The notes beneath the pieces were generated by a model. It saw only the letters and a list, made by a program, of their open reading frames with translations. It ran no database searches and was not told the origin of the DNA. Shown in pieces: positions 22,901 to 37,900 of a DNA stretch of 64,000 nt. Within the stretch, counting starts at the first letter, position 1. Each line of letters opens with the position of its first letter. Origin of the DNA: Malania oleifera (lineage: Eukaryota > Streptophyta > Magnoliopsida > Santalales > Ximeniaceae); NCBI RefSeq assembly GCF_029873635.1, contig NC_080419.1, positions 79,840,931-79,904,930 on the forward strand. Reading direction: 5' to 3'. A program made the translations under genes and the position numbers.

Positions 22901-25900
22901 TTGGTCCTACAAGTTTCATCTTCACAAACTGAACTTTGCTCTTGCCACGTGTATGGTACCACTCAGTGTAATCCTCCATCTCTTCTAACCAATCAAAAAA
23001 AAAAAAATTGGATCTAGCTTCCATCATAGGTATGCGCATCCACCTTGACCTTTTAGTAACATCTCCATAATCCTCCGGATCATGCCTAGGGCAATGTGGA
23101 ATATTCCTAGGGTTAGGTTGGTACTCTACATTGTCAAAAATTCATCACCACTACCCTCCTTAAAGGTAGAGATTCTAGGTTAAATTGAGGCTGGGGTCGC
23201 TGAATTGGTTTTCTAGTTTGTCTTGGGGCCCGACTCATCTTGTTGGGTGCTACAGGAACTCCTGGAGTAGGAGGAATGCCCTAGGCTGACCCTACAAAAT
23301 ATGGGGACTCATGAGGGTGTCTGACTGACTGTTTAAAGCCATCTACAACAGGGCATTCACCCAACAACTTCATGGCTTGTGCAAATTGTTGATGCTCAAA
23401 TTTTTTTGTCTACAGAATCCTAAAGAGTATCTAAACAAACAAAGATTGGGGACCTCAGATGCAAGTTTACTGGGAATGCTTTCAATGTTTTTGTTGGCGG
23501 CCAACTAGACATAGGTAATGCAATATGGTACAATGATGCTGAGGAAGACTAAACCTGGCTACAAATGATGTGAATCCTGAAATTACTAGGGGACACACAT
23601 AAAACTATTGAACATAATGCACGAGTTGACCTGGTCCTACATAATATGACAACAAGGGACTAAAAGTATGAACAAGAATTCAAGCAATGAATAAAATAGA
23701 GGAATTCATATGATAAAGAGCAGATTTTTTTTAATGATGACAAGAAACTTGGAATTATGCAGTGGACAAAATTCTTTTTCCAAACCATATTTTGATTATC
23801 TCACCAAGACTTTAAGCATGAATTGCAATGATTATCAAGTTCTCAGCATAGTCATGCAATTTCTCAAACTCCCAACTTCTCAAGTCCTCAGAAAACAGCC
23901 TTCAAACAGCACCAAATAGGTCTGAATCCAGTGGTTGGAGCCAAAATTATCCTTCAAAAACATGTAACATATACTAACACTTGAATTTCCTCAATTCAGC
24001 TTCAAAATCTCAGGAAATAAATCGAAATATTATGGCTGGACGCAATTTCTCAGAAATCTGGAAGCAGTGGATGAATCTGATTCTGCATCACCCCCATGTA
24101 ATAGTACTTGGTTCAATGGTTTTCAACGGTACTTGTTTTAGTGGTGAGGTCATCCCAAATCAGATGCTACACAACTGACTGAGAATATTGTCCATGAGAG
24201 TACTCCTGAGCTGTTAAGAGTCATAATCTCTGGAGCCAAGTTCCTTTCAAGCGGGGGAGTATGATGGAGGGCCACCTACATCTCTTAGGCTGCCCATTTG
24301 GTATACTTATTTTAGGCATAGATTTAGGAAATTATGTTTGTGTTGAACATCTATCTATTGTGTAATTTCCTGTTTTGTTGAGGTTTTTATGTAAAAATGT
24401 GTTTTAGTTGGTTGTAGGTATAAATACTTTGCTTGTCATTTGTTTGGGAAGTTATCATTTTGATTCAGATTTCTTGAATGGTTTTCCCTCTATCTTGTGC
24501 AACCTCTCCCTCTCCCCTCCTTCTTCCTCCTCCTTCCTAATCTCTCTCAGTTTTTCCCTGTTCTGTTTTCTGACCTGAACTTTTTCTTCTCTATTCTGGT
24601 CTACTTTCTGTTCTGTCCAGCAACCCCTTCTCTTCTATATTCTTCTCTTTCCTTCTCCTCCTCCATGCAAGATTCAATCGGCTTGCCCAAGCATTGCTAC
24701 CATTGATCTATCTATCAACCCACCATTCTCTTACAACACGAGAAGACAATCCACCTTCCTGCATTTTTTTTTTTTTTTTTACATCTGAAACACTATTTCT
24801 CTGTTACAGTTTAATTTTTGTCTTTAGGCAAGAAAGGATTACTTCCACGGCATCCTCTTTTTGGGCCAAAAAAGGAGGCCTGGAGAAGACGTGATAATAG
24901 GTCAAAAGGAGGCTCAAAGATATAATGATGTATTGTAGAGACTTGTTTGGAAACAAATGAAGGACCTTATTCTCAAGTGATCCATGACAAGGAAGAAAGA
25001 TTTTCATATCAAAGCAGTCATTCAAGGTTTTGCAACACACGCAATAACTAATAAGCCAAGTTAAAAGTTCGAACAAAGCCACAATATATTTCACAAGGTT
25101 TAGAAGTAAAAATATCTGAAAGGTTCCTCGCTTTTTAAAGTCTCTTCTCTTCATAATGCTCCTATCAGTTCCTTTATTTCTTCCAAGAAGGGTCATTCTT
25201 TTTGGGATTTCTACTTCTTCAGGAATCTCAACAGAAGAGAGGTTGATGAGCTCACTACACTTATTTTCTTGTTGAACCAACACATTCCCTCTTTTAGTGA
25301 GGATGAGAGAGTGCAAGAGGGGGATTCTTCAGGTATATTTACTTCTAAATCTTTTCTCTCCTACCTACTGAAAACCTATACCTCAAATCCTTTTCCTTGG
25401 TCTCGCTGTCTTTAGAGGGTTAAGGTGTCAGGAAAATTTGGGCTTTTGTCTGGACCATGATTTTGGAAAGGATTAACATGAATGATTTGCTTAAGAGGAG
25501 AATATGTGCTTCATGTGTTGTGAATATGGTGAGTCCAATACCCATCTCTTTTATGCATTGCAAGGTGGCATTGCAGCTTTTGAATGGCCTTTACTCTCTG
25601 GCTGGGGAAGAGTGGGCGGCTTGCAAAAGGTGAGAGACTTGCTTCCGGTTAACCTCAGGGATTTGGAAATAACAGGAACAACAGAACTCTATGGCATGCA
25701 GCTGTTTTTTCTATCCTATGGACCTTGTGAATAGAAAGAAATGCTATCAGAAATCTATGAACTTCCTCACGACTTTTGTGGGATAGAGTGACTTTCCTTA
25801 CCTCGTTGTGGGTACCCTCTTTGAGTTTCTTTAGAGGTTTTCCGCTGTCTGACCTCGTTAGAGATTGGAAGGCAGCACTTTTGTAATGGTTTTTTGTTTT

Positions 25901-28900
25901 GTATTTTATTTGTGTTGCTCACATTTTGGTACTTTCCTTGTTGTTTACGGTCCTTTTTTATAGTTTTTCCAGCTGGTTGGAGAGGACTCAATGTCCTCCA
26001 TATTATGTACTCCATTTTTCAGTATTAATAAATTATCTTCTTTTTCTATCCAAATAAAATATATATATACATACATATAAATATAATATATATATACTCC
26101 CACAACGTTTAAAAGCCCAGTTGACCTTCAAAAATCAACACCATCCAACAACCCATTTCATTACAAGATAGGCAACATTTCCATTAATCAAAGCAATATC
26201 AGTTAACAGCCAAACAACAATACATGGATAAGAGTACTGACATCCATTATGCATATATGAATTAGGAAAATGCTGGGTGAGACATCACGGGCCCATGTCG
26301 CAGGGCACCAGAGGGTGCAGGTGATGTGGGTAGCTCGTAAACAGAACATCATGGTCATAAAAACAGTATAAACATAACTATAGAAGATTTAAGTGTCATT
26401 ATCTAACCAACAAAGAGGATTAAGGAAAGTAGTCCTTACGAAGTTGAGTTAACAAGGTGCACCACTCTTTGCTTGTATGTACGGCACTGTTCCACCAAAT
26501 CAACAATAACTTCCTGTCTAACCCCCTGCAAATTGATTAAGGATTACCAGACAAGCAGTTAGGAAATGAATATGAGTTTAGTAGCTAGTAAAAAATGAAT
26601 TTAAATATGTGTGATGTGTATCAATTTTAAAGGATCAAGTATGATTTTTTTTCAGACGGAAAAATTCAAAAAGGAACTTGAGGAATTTGAGTATCAATTC
26701 AAACCCAGTCAATATATACATCTAACACATCATATCAACTTTCAGTAGCTCCATTCCAATTATTTGCGGCACATTAGACAATGGTGTTCAATTTTATGCA
26801 ATAAAAACATTGGGCTGCATTAAGAATTTCATACCAAAAAAGTATATAATTTTTTTTCATGCTTTAGATTCAAATTTTACCTCTTTATTCCCTGGATCCA
26901 ATGCATTCAGCATTTCTGCAAGGACATCCATAATACCTCTTGCATTTTGAATCTCTGTCAAGCTGACAAAGGAAATATCAATTAAAAGCAAGATATATAT
27001 AGCCAGATAAAACAACAAAAACACAAGTAGAAAAAGATGCACCAAAATGTAATGGAACCTCATAGCAATACATTTTTTCTAGAAATGAAAAGTAAAATAG
27101 TATTGTGGAACAAATTACTTTAATAGTTTATGCTAATTCCAATCTCATGTTGGCTGATCATTGGACTTGTTTGCCAGTTAACATTGAAAAAGATACCCGT
27201 TCAACTCATTTTCAACTAGAATTATTCTTGTTTCTTTTTTAAATTTTATGCTCAGGTCAGGCAAGTTGATCAAATTTATTTTTAACAAAAAGAGCAAGTC
27301 CAATAAATGTAGCAGGCAAATAAATTTATTTTATTACTCAGTTAACTTGAGCTTGGAAAATAAATGAGCAGCCAATACATGTACCTCAATGTTGGAAACT
27401 CAGATACTGCAGAAGACTCAGCTGCTTCTTGCTGATAATCTGAATTATGCAAATTTGGAGGATAGGATGCTAAAGGCTGCGTCTGTGGAGGAGTAAATAC
27501 AGGTGCAGACCTCTCAGATCTCTGGGGAAATACAGCCCCAGCACGCTGCAACATACAAGTCGAAAATGTAAAGGAAACAGCCTTAGGAAAGGTCCAGAGC
27601 ACTAACTACTATTATGTATATAAGTATTGAAGCCAATAATCATGCTCAACCACTAATACATAACATTCATGCCAAATGGTGGCTCCCTTCATCTATCCGC
27701 CAAGAGAATTTGGAAAGAAAATCATTCCAAAATAACATACCAGCAACTCCTGGTAAGCAGTATAGTACTGTGGATATCTTGCCCTTGGTCCTCCAAAAGC
27801 TTCTTGCCAAGTATCAATTAGAATCAATATCTTCTCTTTGACATGAAAGTCGGGCTACATTTTTTTTTTTTTTTTCCCAAGAAAAAAATATTAAGAATAG
27901 ATTCTATCTTAAAAGGGAAAAAAAAAGTAAGCATAATGTAAAACTCACCTTCTTTTTAACTATTCTCACCATCTCATGAAGAACATCTTTCTCTGCTACA
28001 TGCATGTGGACAATGTCCCCACAATTCTTGATGATCGTCTCCAATAACTAGTATATGGCAAACAGATGAAAGTAAAACAATATGAGACATCTACAAGATG
28101 AGTAGCAACATTGATGGAAAATACATCACTTGTTTCAATGAAATATACAACACATGTGAGACTAACATAGAGCTTAAACTAAAGTTCCACAAAATTACGT
28201 CTCTGATTTATAAGTTAATTTAAACAGAGTTAAATTTGCGACTTTGGTAACATAAACTACTTCAACCACTACAATGACAATCCAGATAATCACGAAAACT
28301 CCTTAGTTCCTCCATGTGGGAAATTTAGGAAAATAAGGAAGATTAAATCATTCTGCCACCAACCCAACATCTCCTGCTCTTAGCAGTGACGACAAACAAC
28401 TTTGTCGTATACCATCTAATGACTCACTCTTCGCTGATCAAATGTTCTAGCATCTCATTCATTTTCTGGTCATAAAATAATAAACCTAAGCATATTGTTC
28501 AACACCTAGGAAGCACGGACTCTACAAAAACCTCTGTAAGGCAACCTCTGTAAGGCATGTTAGATGTCAGCATGCATCAGATAGCCCTATATGTGTTGGA
28601 AATTAAATCAATTAATTTTATTTTACAAAACATTCCTGACACAGTCCAACAAGTTTTGGAGCAGCCCCAACAGTTCCCAACACAGCCCAACGTATCTTTT
28701 GTGATTTTCTTGTATTTTGTTGCAAATTACTACTTATTCTTGGGTTAATGTTTTTCACGCTCATTGCTATTGCCTGGTTGTTTTTGTTTATCGGATGGTT
28801 TGTCATGACTCCAGAGGTATATCAATGATAGTGTTATAAACTTGATGGTACTTTGATGTTCAATGTCAAATTATGCAAATATGTATGCGGGCAATGAATG

Positions 28901-31900
28901 TAAATAAAACTTATTATTTGTAGAATATGCAACAATAATGCCTATAATTGGTTCTAAATTTACTTTAACTGCTTACATCTAGAAGAGAAAAACCAAAACT
29001 AAATATGCCTAAATATGTATTTTTTAAACTATTGTCAAAAGACACTAACCTCTCCTAAGGTATCAAAAATTCCATTAACCTCTCTTGACATTTGATTTCC
29101 AAGGCATTTGCACTTCATCAATTTACTATCAAAGTAACCAATGTAAATATTCAAGAAATTGACTATTTTGCCCTTCCCCAACTTTAACACAAAAAAATTT
29201 GGCAAGGCTAGGAATTCATCCCAATGATGGAGTTCACACTTTTTTCATGGGCGGGGCGGGGCGGGGCGGGGGAATGATAACAGTCTTTTAGATATTTGAA
29301 CTCCTTTCATGGGGGCTATTCTCCGCTTTTATAGCCTTGCTCCCACCCAACTAACACCCAATACTTGGAGGATTTATCTTGAGTTTTGTTGCCTTTGTAT
29401 TGAGGCATAGAAAGAGCTTAAATTTTTAAGTTCCAGAAGTTTTACCCTAAAGATCCATCCCCAAGAGAGGCATTGGTTCTATAATACTTCCCAAAAGGTA
29501 ATCCATCTGCTAATAAAAAACCCCTGATTCAATCAAAGGCTGAAAAGAAAGCTTCTTTATGGGCTGGACAAAACCCCAGCCAGCATATAATTAGTGAGGG
29601 ATGGCTGAATTCCATCACAATCCTACCACCCTCACAAGTGATGAAGCTAAAAATATTGTTGCCCTTAAAAAGATCAAACCCAATACTTTTGCTAAAATGA
29701 TCATGAACACCAACTTTTTGACCCTTTATATATAGGGCCCTCAACCTTCAACAGAAGGCTAATAAGGAAGTCAATGGGATCACCCCTGAGAAGAAGTCCT
29801 AGGACCTTTCCTTAAAAGACAAAGGAGAGGTGGTGACAGAGGCCCTTGATAGAGGGTAAAAGAGAAAGAAGGAAGAGAGGATGGCCCCCCGTTGTCAAAC
29901 AAAAAGGCATCCAGATTGGTCAGCTAACCATTTTCCAGCTTTACTGCGATGGGGATTGATCCTGCAGATGAGATGACCTATTTAACATGGTGCTCAAACA
30001 AGGTGCCTCTGTCTTTGGCAACACAAGAGACACCAAGGAAGCTCCCCATGGATCTCCCTCTTGAAAGATTCCAAGGATCTAGGCCATGCATTCACCTACA
30101 GCCTGTTCAGCCTGCTATCCATTGCAAGCTGCAAGGTAAGTATGCTTAATTTGTTGTGTGTTATGTCTCTCTTCAATTTGATTCCATGGACCAAGTTGCT
30201 AGGTTCTTCTCAAGGTACCCTATAGATCTATAAGTTGTCCACCCAAATTGGGAGATTGAAGGATGCTTGCAAGATATATATAGTGTTCATTAATTCACTA
30301 GTCATGATATACAAGGGCCCTTAATTATGGCCACTTAGACATTAGTTTGGTATCACGGGCATGCCTCACCCTCACTTCCCAAGTTTGTGGTGCCCAATAT
30401 GGTTTGTGAGTTACAGTTACCTTTGTGAGAAAGCTTGGTTGACCATGTCTTCAAAATCCACAAACACGTGGCAGCTTCACAGAATCACTGAGACGCTCTT
30501 TTCGTTGTAGGCTTGCAGTTTTCACCTGTCGCATGTGCGTTTTGCACATGCACCCCCTTACACTTACCATCGTTAGTCCACACCCCCCCCCCCCCCAGGC
30601 GCATGCGCACGCACAGGCACCACCTATCAGGTGAATCCATGCCAAGAGATGTTGAGGTCAGTGCTGTTCCAAGTCGGTGCCATGATCTAAATTGGTAAAG
30701 GCAAGGGCCTTTTGCTAGGCATGTAGTCTCAATATGTGTATGCAATGCGTAACTAAAATAGGGCTGCACGTTTTGGCAGAAAATGACCCAGAGAGTTGTA
30801 TAACAGCTGTACATGTCTTATGCATCATTTTGGTTCCGAAAGTTTATGCTTGTCAAGGGGAAAATAGTCAATTTTTAAAAAAATTCAATTGGCTACTAAA
30901 TAAATTGACCTTGAAGTTAGGGGGGGGGGGGGGGGGGAGGCGTGTATAAGTGTACCAAAAATCAAATTTTAAGAAAGGTACATGGGATTTTTGAAACATT
31001 AAGGGAGGTCCATGTCTTTTTGCAAAACATCAAGACGTGAATGTCTTTTGCCCTAAATTAATTAATTGATAGATCACAGCCATGTTGCATCCTAGATTTT
31101 TGTCTCTTAGTTCAACACAAGAAGGCATGGTATTTCTAAACTGTTATATCAAACCAAAATTTGAGAGTGAGGGATTTTTAAAAAATAAAATAAAAAGCTT
31201 GTGAGGGGATAAAGAATCCCCAACGTCTCAAAAGCAAAACCAAAGGCCCTAATCCTTTAAATAAAAAATTACTCCCTTTTATAACCCTCAGCAAACCAGG
31301 CAGGAACAAAACCCAATCAAACAAAATAAATTAGCCTTTCTCTTCAACCTTGAAAGCATATAGAAAATCTCCCCTACAAAAAATTCTCACTTTTCTCGAC
31401 TTAAAATTGTCCCTCTTTGCCATTTTCCGTCCCTCATACACAAGGAGTTTGACACCTCCCACTCCCCAACAAAATGAGGACCAAACTCCTAGTAGAATAT
31501 ATTACAACATGATATTTACAATTAAATTAAACCTACCACAATTAGATAAATTCTATAACATTTTGCACATCTTTTCCTCGTTTGTATACACTGTACGCTC
31601 TGCACAATGGATCTATTTCTTCATTCTTTACTTCAAGTGGGGAGGAATTCTATTGGGATTGCCAATTTCCTAGGGCTCTTATTGATAGGGAGGTGTTGGA
31701 GATCATCTCCCTACAAAGTTTGTTGGAGGGTAGTCTTCATGGATTCTTGATTCTTTGAGGGAGTACTCCTGTAAGTCTCTTTTTGGGGATTTAACCAACA
31801 AAAATATGTCCTACTGCTTGATAGTTCTATCTGGAAGGCAATAGTCCCCTTAAAGATTAAGGCTTTTTGTTTGGTCAGATGCTCTTAATAGTGTTAACAC

Positions 31901-34900
31901 TAACAACTTGTAGAATAGAAGACCTCTAATGGCTTTATCTCTAAATGTTTTATCCCCACCCCCCCCCCCCCCTCCCCTTTTTGAACAACAAAACAAATCT
32001 ATTAATGAGAAGAAATAATTACAGTGGAAGGAGAATAAGAAATCCTCCAAAAAATAAGGCAACAAATAAGACTAAAATTAAGCTGCCTTCTAATCCCTTT
32101 GGGGGACAGCGAGAGACCCTCAAAAACCCCAAAAGAATGTGCCTAAAAAGAAGAATAAAAAGTAACTTTCTTCCAAAATAAAGTTTGGAGAAGTCTCCTG
32201 ATCTTTGAAAATTCTAGCACTCTTTTTACCCAAAGCATCCACAGAATCGTATAGCTGCACATTCCTAGAATAACCTATCTTTCATTCTTCCCAAAACCCC
32301 AAAAATTTCTTTTTAGAGAAGAAATTAGAATTTTTGTTGGTGTGGGAGAAGATTCATTTTTTGGCTTCTCTATGGTGCGTGGGTAATGGTACTTTCAAGG
32401 GGATATGCTGCTCAGATATTCAGCGGGATTGGCATTCTCTGTTGACTTCTTAGGCTGTTCTGGTTTCCTTGGGCTGTTTTTTTTACACTTTTTGATTTTC
32501 TTATTTTGTTTTCCCTGGGATTTCCCAGTTTTTTAAGATGTATCTTCTCCTGATTGGTCATTCTTATTCTGTCTATAAGATTATGATTAAAGGAATGACC
32601 TAACTTGAAGATAGGTCTCTCCCTCTATTTATAATACAAATTAAATACATTCTAATGATCATAATACTCTTACTAACTCTCACTAATTAACATACTAACA
32701 CAATAATAATAATAAAAGACTAAAATAACCTTTGACACTCCCCATCAATCTAGAGCACAAGTATCATATGCTCATGGCATGTTACAAATAAATTTAACAC
32801 GAGCCCCCCCCCCCCCTCTCTTTCCCAAAAAAAATCAACTTCTTGCATATTAGACTTCATGTAAATGGTAGTAATGAGCTTCTGCACAAGTTTCTACCAA
32901 ACAAAATGGCAATCAACTTCAATGTGTGTCTTTCGCTCATGAAAGATCAGGTTGAAGGCAATATGACGAGCAGCTGGATTATCACACATCAACTCCAGAG
33001 ACTGAGAATGTGGAAAACCCAATTCTTCCAACATGTTCTTCAACCAAACAAGTTCACAAGTAGCGCGAGCCAGAGCTCTACAATTTGATTCAACCCTTGA
33101 CCTAGCCACTATAGTTTGTTTCTTACTCTTCCAATAAACCAAATTACCACCAACCATGATATAATACCCAGTTAAGGATCTTTGGTTGAAAGCCGACCCA
33201 GCCCAATCCATATCTATATATCCCTAAACATAAGTGTGACCCTGATCTCGATATAAAAGACCTCTTCTCAAGTGCACCTTTGAGATATCTCATGATGCGA
33301 ATTATTACATCCTAGTGACTTATCCTCAAATAATTCAAAAGATGACTCACAACACTTGTTGCAAAAGATATGTCCGACCAAGTGACTGTGAGATAATTCA
33401 ACTTTCCAACTAGTCTCCGGTATCATCTAGGATTAGGAAACAAATCACCCAAATCTAACACTAACTTCTTGTTAGGATCCAGGGGTGTATCAATCGTTTT
33501 AGATCCCAACAGTCCAATTTCATCCAACAAATCATGAAGCATACTTCCTCTGTGGAAAAACAGTTCTCGTACGAGATCTAGATACTTCTATACCCAAGAA
33601 GTATTTCAACAGACCCAAATCTTTGGTTTGAAACTTAGTACATAGAAAAAGTTTAAGACTCTGAATACCTTTATCATTATCACTTGTAATAACAATATCA
33701 TCCACAAGAACAACAAGTAGGATCCTACCTAATGAAGTATGACAATAAAACACATAGCGATCCACTGCACACCATCAAAAACCAAACTCAAGTACTACAA
33801 CACTGAATCAACCAAACCATGCTTTAGGAGACTGTTTTAAACCATATTGTGCCTTCTTGAGCTAACAAACTAAGCCCAACTCCCCCCGAGCAACAAACCC
33901 AAGTGATTGCTCGGTATAGACCTCCTCCTCAAGATCACCATGCAAGAAGGCATTCTTCACATCTAACTGATGCAAAGGCAAATGACAAGTGGTAGCAAAG
34001 GAGATGAATAGAAGTACAAATGTAAATTTGGCAAACAGAGACAAAGCATCAGCATAATCCAAACCATACACCTAAGTATACCCCTTAGCAACAAGACGTG
34101 ACTTCAAACGAGCCACAAAATCATCAAGGTTTACTTTCACAGTGTATAACCAGCAACAACCAACCACAGATTTGTTAGGAGGAAGAGATAACGAGTCCCA
34201 AGTAACATTGTTCTGTAAAGCATTCACCTCTTCAACCATGGCATTCCTCCACCCAGAGTGGGCTAAGGCTTACAAAACAAATTTAGGAAGGTCAACAGAT
34301 GATAGAGCAATAACAAAATAATAACAGGAGGGTGATAAAAAGTCATAGCAAACATAGTTGAAAATGGGATGTTGTTTACATGTGCGTTTACCTTTTCGGA
34401 CAGCCATGGGTGGGTCAACATCATGGGAATATATGATCATCAAGCGAGGAAAACAAGCAATGGTAGTAGAAGCTAGAGGGGACTCTCTTCCTTGGAGCTG
34501 CTGTCACGAATACACCTAAAAATTAGGACAATCAAGATGATGAGAAGGACTTGAACTACATGGAGACACAAGTGGCTGATTGAGCAAGGACAACAAACTA
34601 GAATCTGGAAGATTAGGCGAAGCAAGAGACTCATTGAGATCAGAAGCACTTACGGACTAAGTGTAGTAAGGTGTAGACTCAAAGAAGATAAATCTGTAGA
34701 AAAAAAAAAAGAAAAAGAAAGCGATGCGACGTAAGACTATAACAAAGATATCCCTTTTGAGTATATGAGTAGCCCAAAAAGACACATTTTATAGCACAAG
34801 GATCCAACTTATCCACCCTAGAAGTTAGTTGATGAACAAAGGACACACACTCGAATATACGAGGTAAAGAGAATAGAAGTCAATTAGGAATGAAAATGGA

Positions 34901-37900
34901 GTAGGGAATTTTACCACTAAGAGCAGAGGATGGCATCCTATTGATAAGATAGCAATCAGTAAATACAGCATCACTCCAAAACACTTTAGATACATGTATT
35001 TGATAAAGTAAGGTGCGACTAATTTCAAGGATATGTCTATTTTTCCTCTCTGCAACTCAATTTTGTTTAGGCGTGTGGGCACAAGATAATTGACGAATAA
35101 TACTAAATTGAGCCATACACAGTGAATTGAGCACTGAAATACTCTTCGCATTATCACTCCGAACTTCGAAGTATTTGAATAGGCAAATGAAATTAAGTCT
35201 TTATTTCATAACAAAAGCCAAAAAATATGTGAAATAACTCAAAACAATCTTTTATTAAATATAGCCAAGTCATCCTTGAATAATCATCCACAAAGGTTAC
35301 AAAGTACCCAAAACCCAGCTTAGACACAACTCTACTAGGACCCTAAACATCAAATGGACTAACATGAAAGAGCTTTCAGCCCATTTATTAAGTTGGGAAG
35401 CAAAAGGGACACGATGATGCTTTCCCAACTGACAAGACTAGACCCAGAACTCAAATTAGGAACTAGACGTTTCAACTTTTCTAATGAAGGATGGCCAAGG
35501 TGACAATGAACTTGGAGAGGTGTGGCAGAAGCAATGCAAGGGATCAAAGGAGATAGTGGCTCAAAATGATACAGTTCACCACCTTCACGCCCTTCGCCAA
35601 TCGTCTACCTCATCTTCCAATCCAAAATAACCACATAATCAAGGAAGAAAGTTACTGAACAACTCATGAATTTAGTAATCTTGCTAGCAAACATAAGATC
35701 CAAAGGAAGCTTGGGAATATACAAAACCGAAGGAAGAGAAATATAAGAAGTGGGATTTTAAGTCCCAATTCTCTTGACGACAGTGGTGGATCCATCAACA
35801 AGAGTAACACAAGGCAAATTTGTAGGATACTAAAGAGTATAGAAGAAATTAGGGTATACCTATGATATGATCAATGGGAGTGGAGTCCATAACCCAGGGA
35901 CTAGGAGTACTAGATGACAGACATTCTATGGGATTACTTGTTTAGGTAAGAGATGCAATGGGAAGAGAAGCTTGTTGTGGCACTTGATACTGCTAGAACT
36001 TGGAATACTCTTCCTCTGACAAAGATACAGTACGTTGCCCCCCACTTGGCCCCAAAGGAGTGTAGTCAATGGTGGCTGATTGGCTGCCCCCAAAGGTGTG
36101 GAGTTGGTGGTGGTTGCATTGGCAACACGTGAAGGTCTTTCGTGGAGATCCCAACACTACTCAATAGCATGATTACCTCATCCACAATAAGCTCACTTGC
36201 AAAGAGTGCCTCTACCTTGTCCATCTCCACCACCACAACTGTTTGAACCACCTCCATAACTTCCACAATTGTTTGGTAAAGAACTAGAATCATCATATGT
36301 GGTAAACGCTGTCCTCTCATAGACAGATGCAAGAGTAGGAGAATGTGTGCTAAAGGAAGCACGAAGGACACGAGAATAAACATTGACAAATGATGGCAAC
36401 TCTGCACTACTAAGTATCTGAGACCGGACTGCCTTGAACTTGGGTCTCAAGCTCGCTAGAACCTGAAGAACTATCATCTACTCCCTCTACTTCTGCATCT
36501 CACGAACGTCGACAGTTATAGGTTGCACAACATTAAGCTCCTCACAAATACGCTTCATCATTCCAAAATAATTGGCAATGCTTCTGTCTCCCTACTTTTA
36601 TTGAAAGCAGTCCTGGGATAAATCATACATACGTGTAAAATTACTAGAGTATAGAAGCTTGGCATAATCCCAAATCTCCTTGCACATATCTGGATGCAAG
36701 AACATCCGTGTAATCTGGGGCTCTATTGAATTCCACAAGAGAGAAACAATCAAGGCATCTTCCTGAATCCACACTTCTTTTCTCTTCTCATCAGAAGGAT
36801 CAAATTGAAGCAAGTGGTCAAATTTTCCTCATCCTGCTAAATAAACTCAAAAAGCCTTAGACTATTGAACATAATTCTTTCCATCCAACTTTTGAGTTGT
36901 TAAATGTGGCAGCAATGAAGAGAACATGTTTTTGCAATTCATAGACTCCATCCCAACACTCACAAACTAGTAGCCACACCAATGTCATCAAGAAGAACAA
37001 TCAAAACTAATCGAGACAACCACAAATGATGTGAAGCACTAAAACAACCACAAGTGAGGTGAACCACTTACAAACTGATATAGCACTGCCACAGCCTCAG
37101 AAATCAACTTACTAACACTGTCACTGCTCCAAGACACTCACAAAAAAGCTATTATGAACACGAGCAACAACTAACGGATTACCACAAGTGCATGGTTGAA
37201 AAAGGTTGGATCTTTGAGCAAAAAACATGCCCAACAGCTTGATAATATGGTCCAGGGAAGGAATGAAAACATGGTGGAGGGAAAAAATCAGAAAAAGGTG
37301 GCCGAAATCTCTCTCATGCACCGACAAGTGCAGTCGAGACTGCTGGTAGTCTACCAGCGTGTGGAACACTTCTCGGCAATGGGATTTGGAGGGTTAGGTT
37401 TCATAGGGTTCTATTTTTGGCTATATGGTTGGTTTTGTGAAATAATGAAGGGCTGAGGTGTATCTGAGACGGGCAACCACAGGAAGGTGTTTTCCAGCGA
37501 CAACTGAGTGTGATAGGGTTTAGGTTGGATTACGCTCTAATACCATGTTAATATTTTGATTAAATGAATGACATAACTTGAAGATAGGTCTCTCCATCTA
37601 TTTATACCATAATACCCTTACTAACTCTCACTAATTAACATATAAACACAGTTAATAATAATAATATTAAAAGAAAAAAAAAAGTAACCATTAACACTAT
37701 CTAATGAATTTCTTTTGCTATCCAAAAAAAAAATCACGAATAGTTTCTGGAGCCGCTCACGCCTCAACAAAACAAAAAAACAAGTTATCCACATATACCT
37801 CACCACTTGCAAGGAAAATATGTCTTTATACCCTGGATGTTTGTTCTTGTTTTAAAAGCTCAGAATCAGTGTTTCACCTTTTTCTTCATTGCTCCTTTTC

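Larger units (their letters stand above)
20460..23480 (-). mobile_element. Degenerate Ty3/Gypsy remnant in intron 7
   Basis: On the minus strand, from right to left, the order is gag ([17 protein letters not shown] near 22700-22770), a decayed zinc knuckle near 22400, a protease trace near 22130-22210, RT and the beginning of RNase H. No LTR pair was found. It has many stops and small insertions. It lies in the sense direction of the host gene and is removed with the intron. Confidence 0.8.
32570..37696 (-). mobile_element. Ty1/Copia element in intron 2, full layout but defective
   Basis: Short LTRs lie at 32570-32737 and 37546-37696 and share GACCTAACTTGAAGATAGG-type sequence. On the minus strand TGGTATTAGAGC (37545-37534) abuts the right LTR as a tRNA-Met PBS, and GATGGGGAG abuts the left LTR as the PPT. 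Between them, right to left, lie gag, GAG-pre-integrase, integrase, RT and RNase H, all with stops. It is sense-oriented in the host intron. No clean TSD was found (TATTC left, CTATC right). Confidence 0.88.

Noticed and set aside
29529-30149. Possible gene fragments in intron 2
   Set aside because: Short ORFs on both strands have no motif I recognise; probably decayed transposon sequence.
32565-37701. Target duplication for the intronic Copia element
   Set aside because: The flanks read TATTC and CTATC; they share only a few bases, so no TSD is claimed.
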